From the NCBI RefSeq assembly GCF_018320785.1, contig NC_054867.1:28275855-28339854 (forward strand): 64,000 nucleotides of DNA. Direction: 5' to 3'. Below the pieces are notes generated by a model. The model saw only the letters and a list, made by a program, of their open reading frames with translations. It had not been told where the DNA came from and ran no database searches. This document shows positions 63,883 through 64,000 of this stretch, one piece after another (positions within the stretch are counted from its first letter, which is position 1; each line of letters opens with the position of its first letter). Source of the DNA: Cheilinus undulatus. Its lineage: Eukaryota; Chordata; Actinopteri; Labriformes; Labridae. A program made the position numbers and the translations under genes.

Positions 63883-64000
63883 AGTTAGGCCAAGGATTTC
63901 AGGTAAGACCCTGTAGTGGAAAGCACAGCGACTAATGAAGATAATTTAAAATAATATAATGAAGTCCTATTGGCAAAGACTTTGTGTTTTAGGTATTCTC

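Overview
This window is vertebrate, most likely teleost fish, nuclear DNA. It holds four intron-rich protein-coding genes, all on the + strand: arf3 (about 4.3-12.1 kb), erbb3 (17.5-43.1 kb), pa2g4 (44.7-55.65 kb) and rpl41 (59.43-61.4 kb). I assembled the coding exons by hand from splice sites and reading phase. They give complete proteins of 181, 1424, 391 and 25 residues. The order erbb3-pa2g4-rpl41 matches the ERBB3-PA2G4-RPL41 cluster of human 12q13. Arf3 lies on the same human chromosome arm but is not adjacent there. The fish call rests on the dense Tc1/mariner, hAT-like and piggyBac-like load and on erbb3 being close to, but not identical with, the mammalian protein. I could not decide between duplicate copies (for example erbb3a and erbb3b).

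Layout. 1-4.2 kb is intergenic and repeat-rich: an aged hAT-like element with another repeat nested in it, and a Tc1-derived MITE. 4.25-12.1 kb is arf3, with a CpG-rich promoter carrying a TCTCGCGAGA box, a non-coding first exon, four coding exons, and a 3.4 kb GC-AG intron filled by a degenerate tandem array and a Tc1 relic split by a hAT-like element. 12.1-17.4 kb is intergenic with several repeats. 17.4-43.1 kb is erbb3: a 9.5 kb first intron, then 27 further coding exons encoding the ectodomain, transmembrane segment, pseudokinase and a phosphotyrosine-rich tail. 43.1-44.65 kb is a repeat-rich spacer. 44.65-55.65 kb is pa2g4 with 13 coding exons and a 4.5 kb intron 7 containing a hAT-like element, a Tc1 relic with a foldback, and a possible internal promoter. 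55.65-59.4 kb holds a piggyBac-like element and a nearly full-length Tc1-like transposon. 59.4-61.4 kb is rpl41. The window ends in another Tc1-like element on the minus strand.

Roles. Arf3 is a Golgi/endosome GTPase. ErbB3 is the neuregulin co-receptor and PI3-kinase docking platform. Pa2g4 (Ebp1) is the ErbB3-binding protein and ribosome/nucleolus factor, and rpl41 is a ribosomal protein. ErbB3 and its binding partner Ebp1 are therefore neighbours.

Hunt. I found no unknown protein-coding system. The most unusual signals are a dispersed repeat family joining a conserved head of about 60 bp to a degenerate array related to GGGTTAAAAGTGGCAAAAAT, several non-autonomous transposons with readable target-site duplications, a foldback of two 56 bp arms, a GC-AG intron in arf3, and an HRN/DYG pseudokinase in erbb3.
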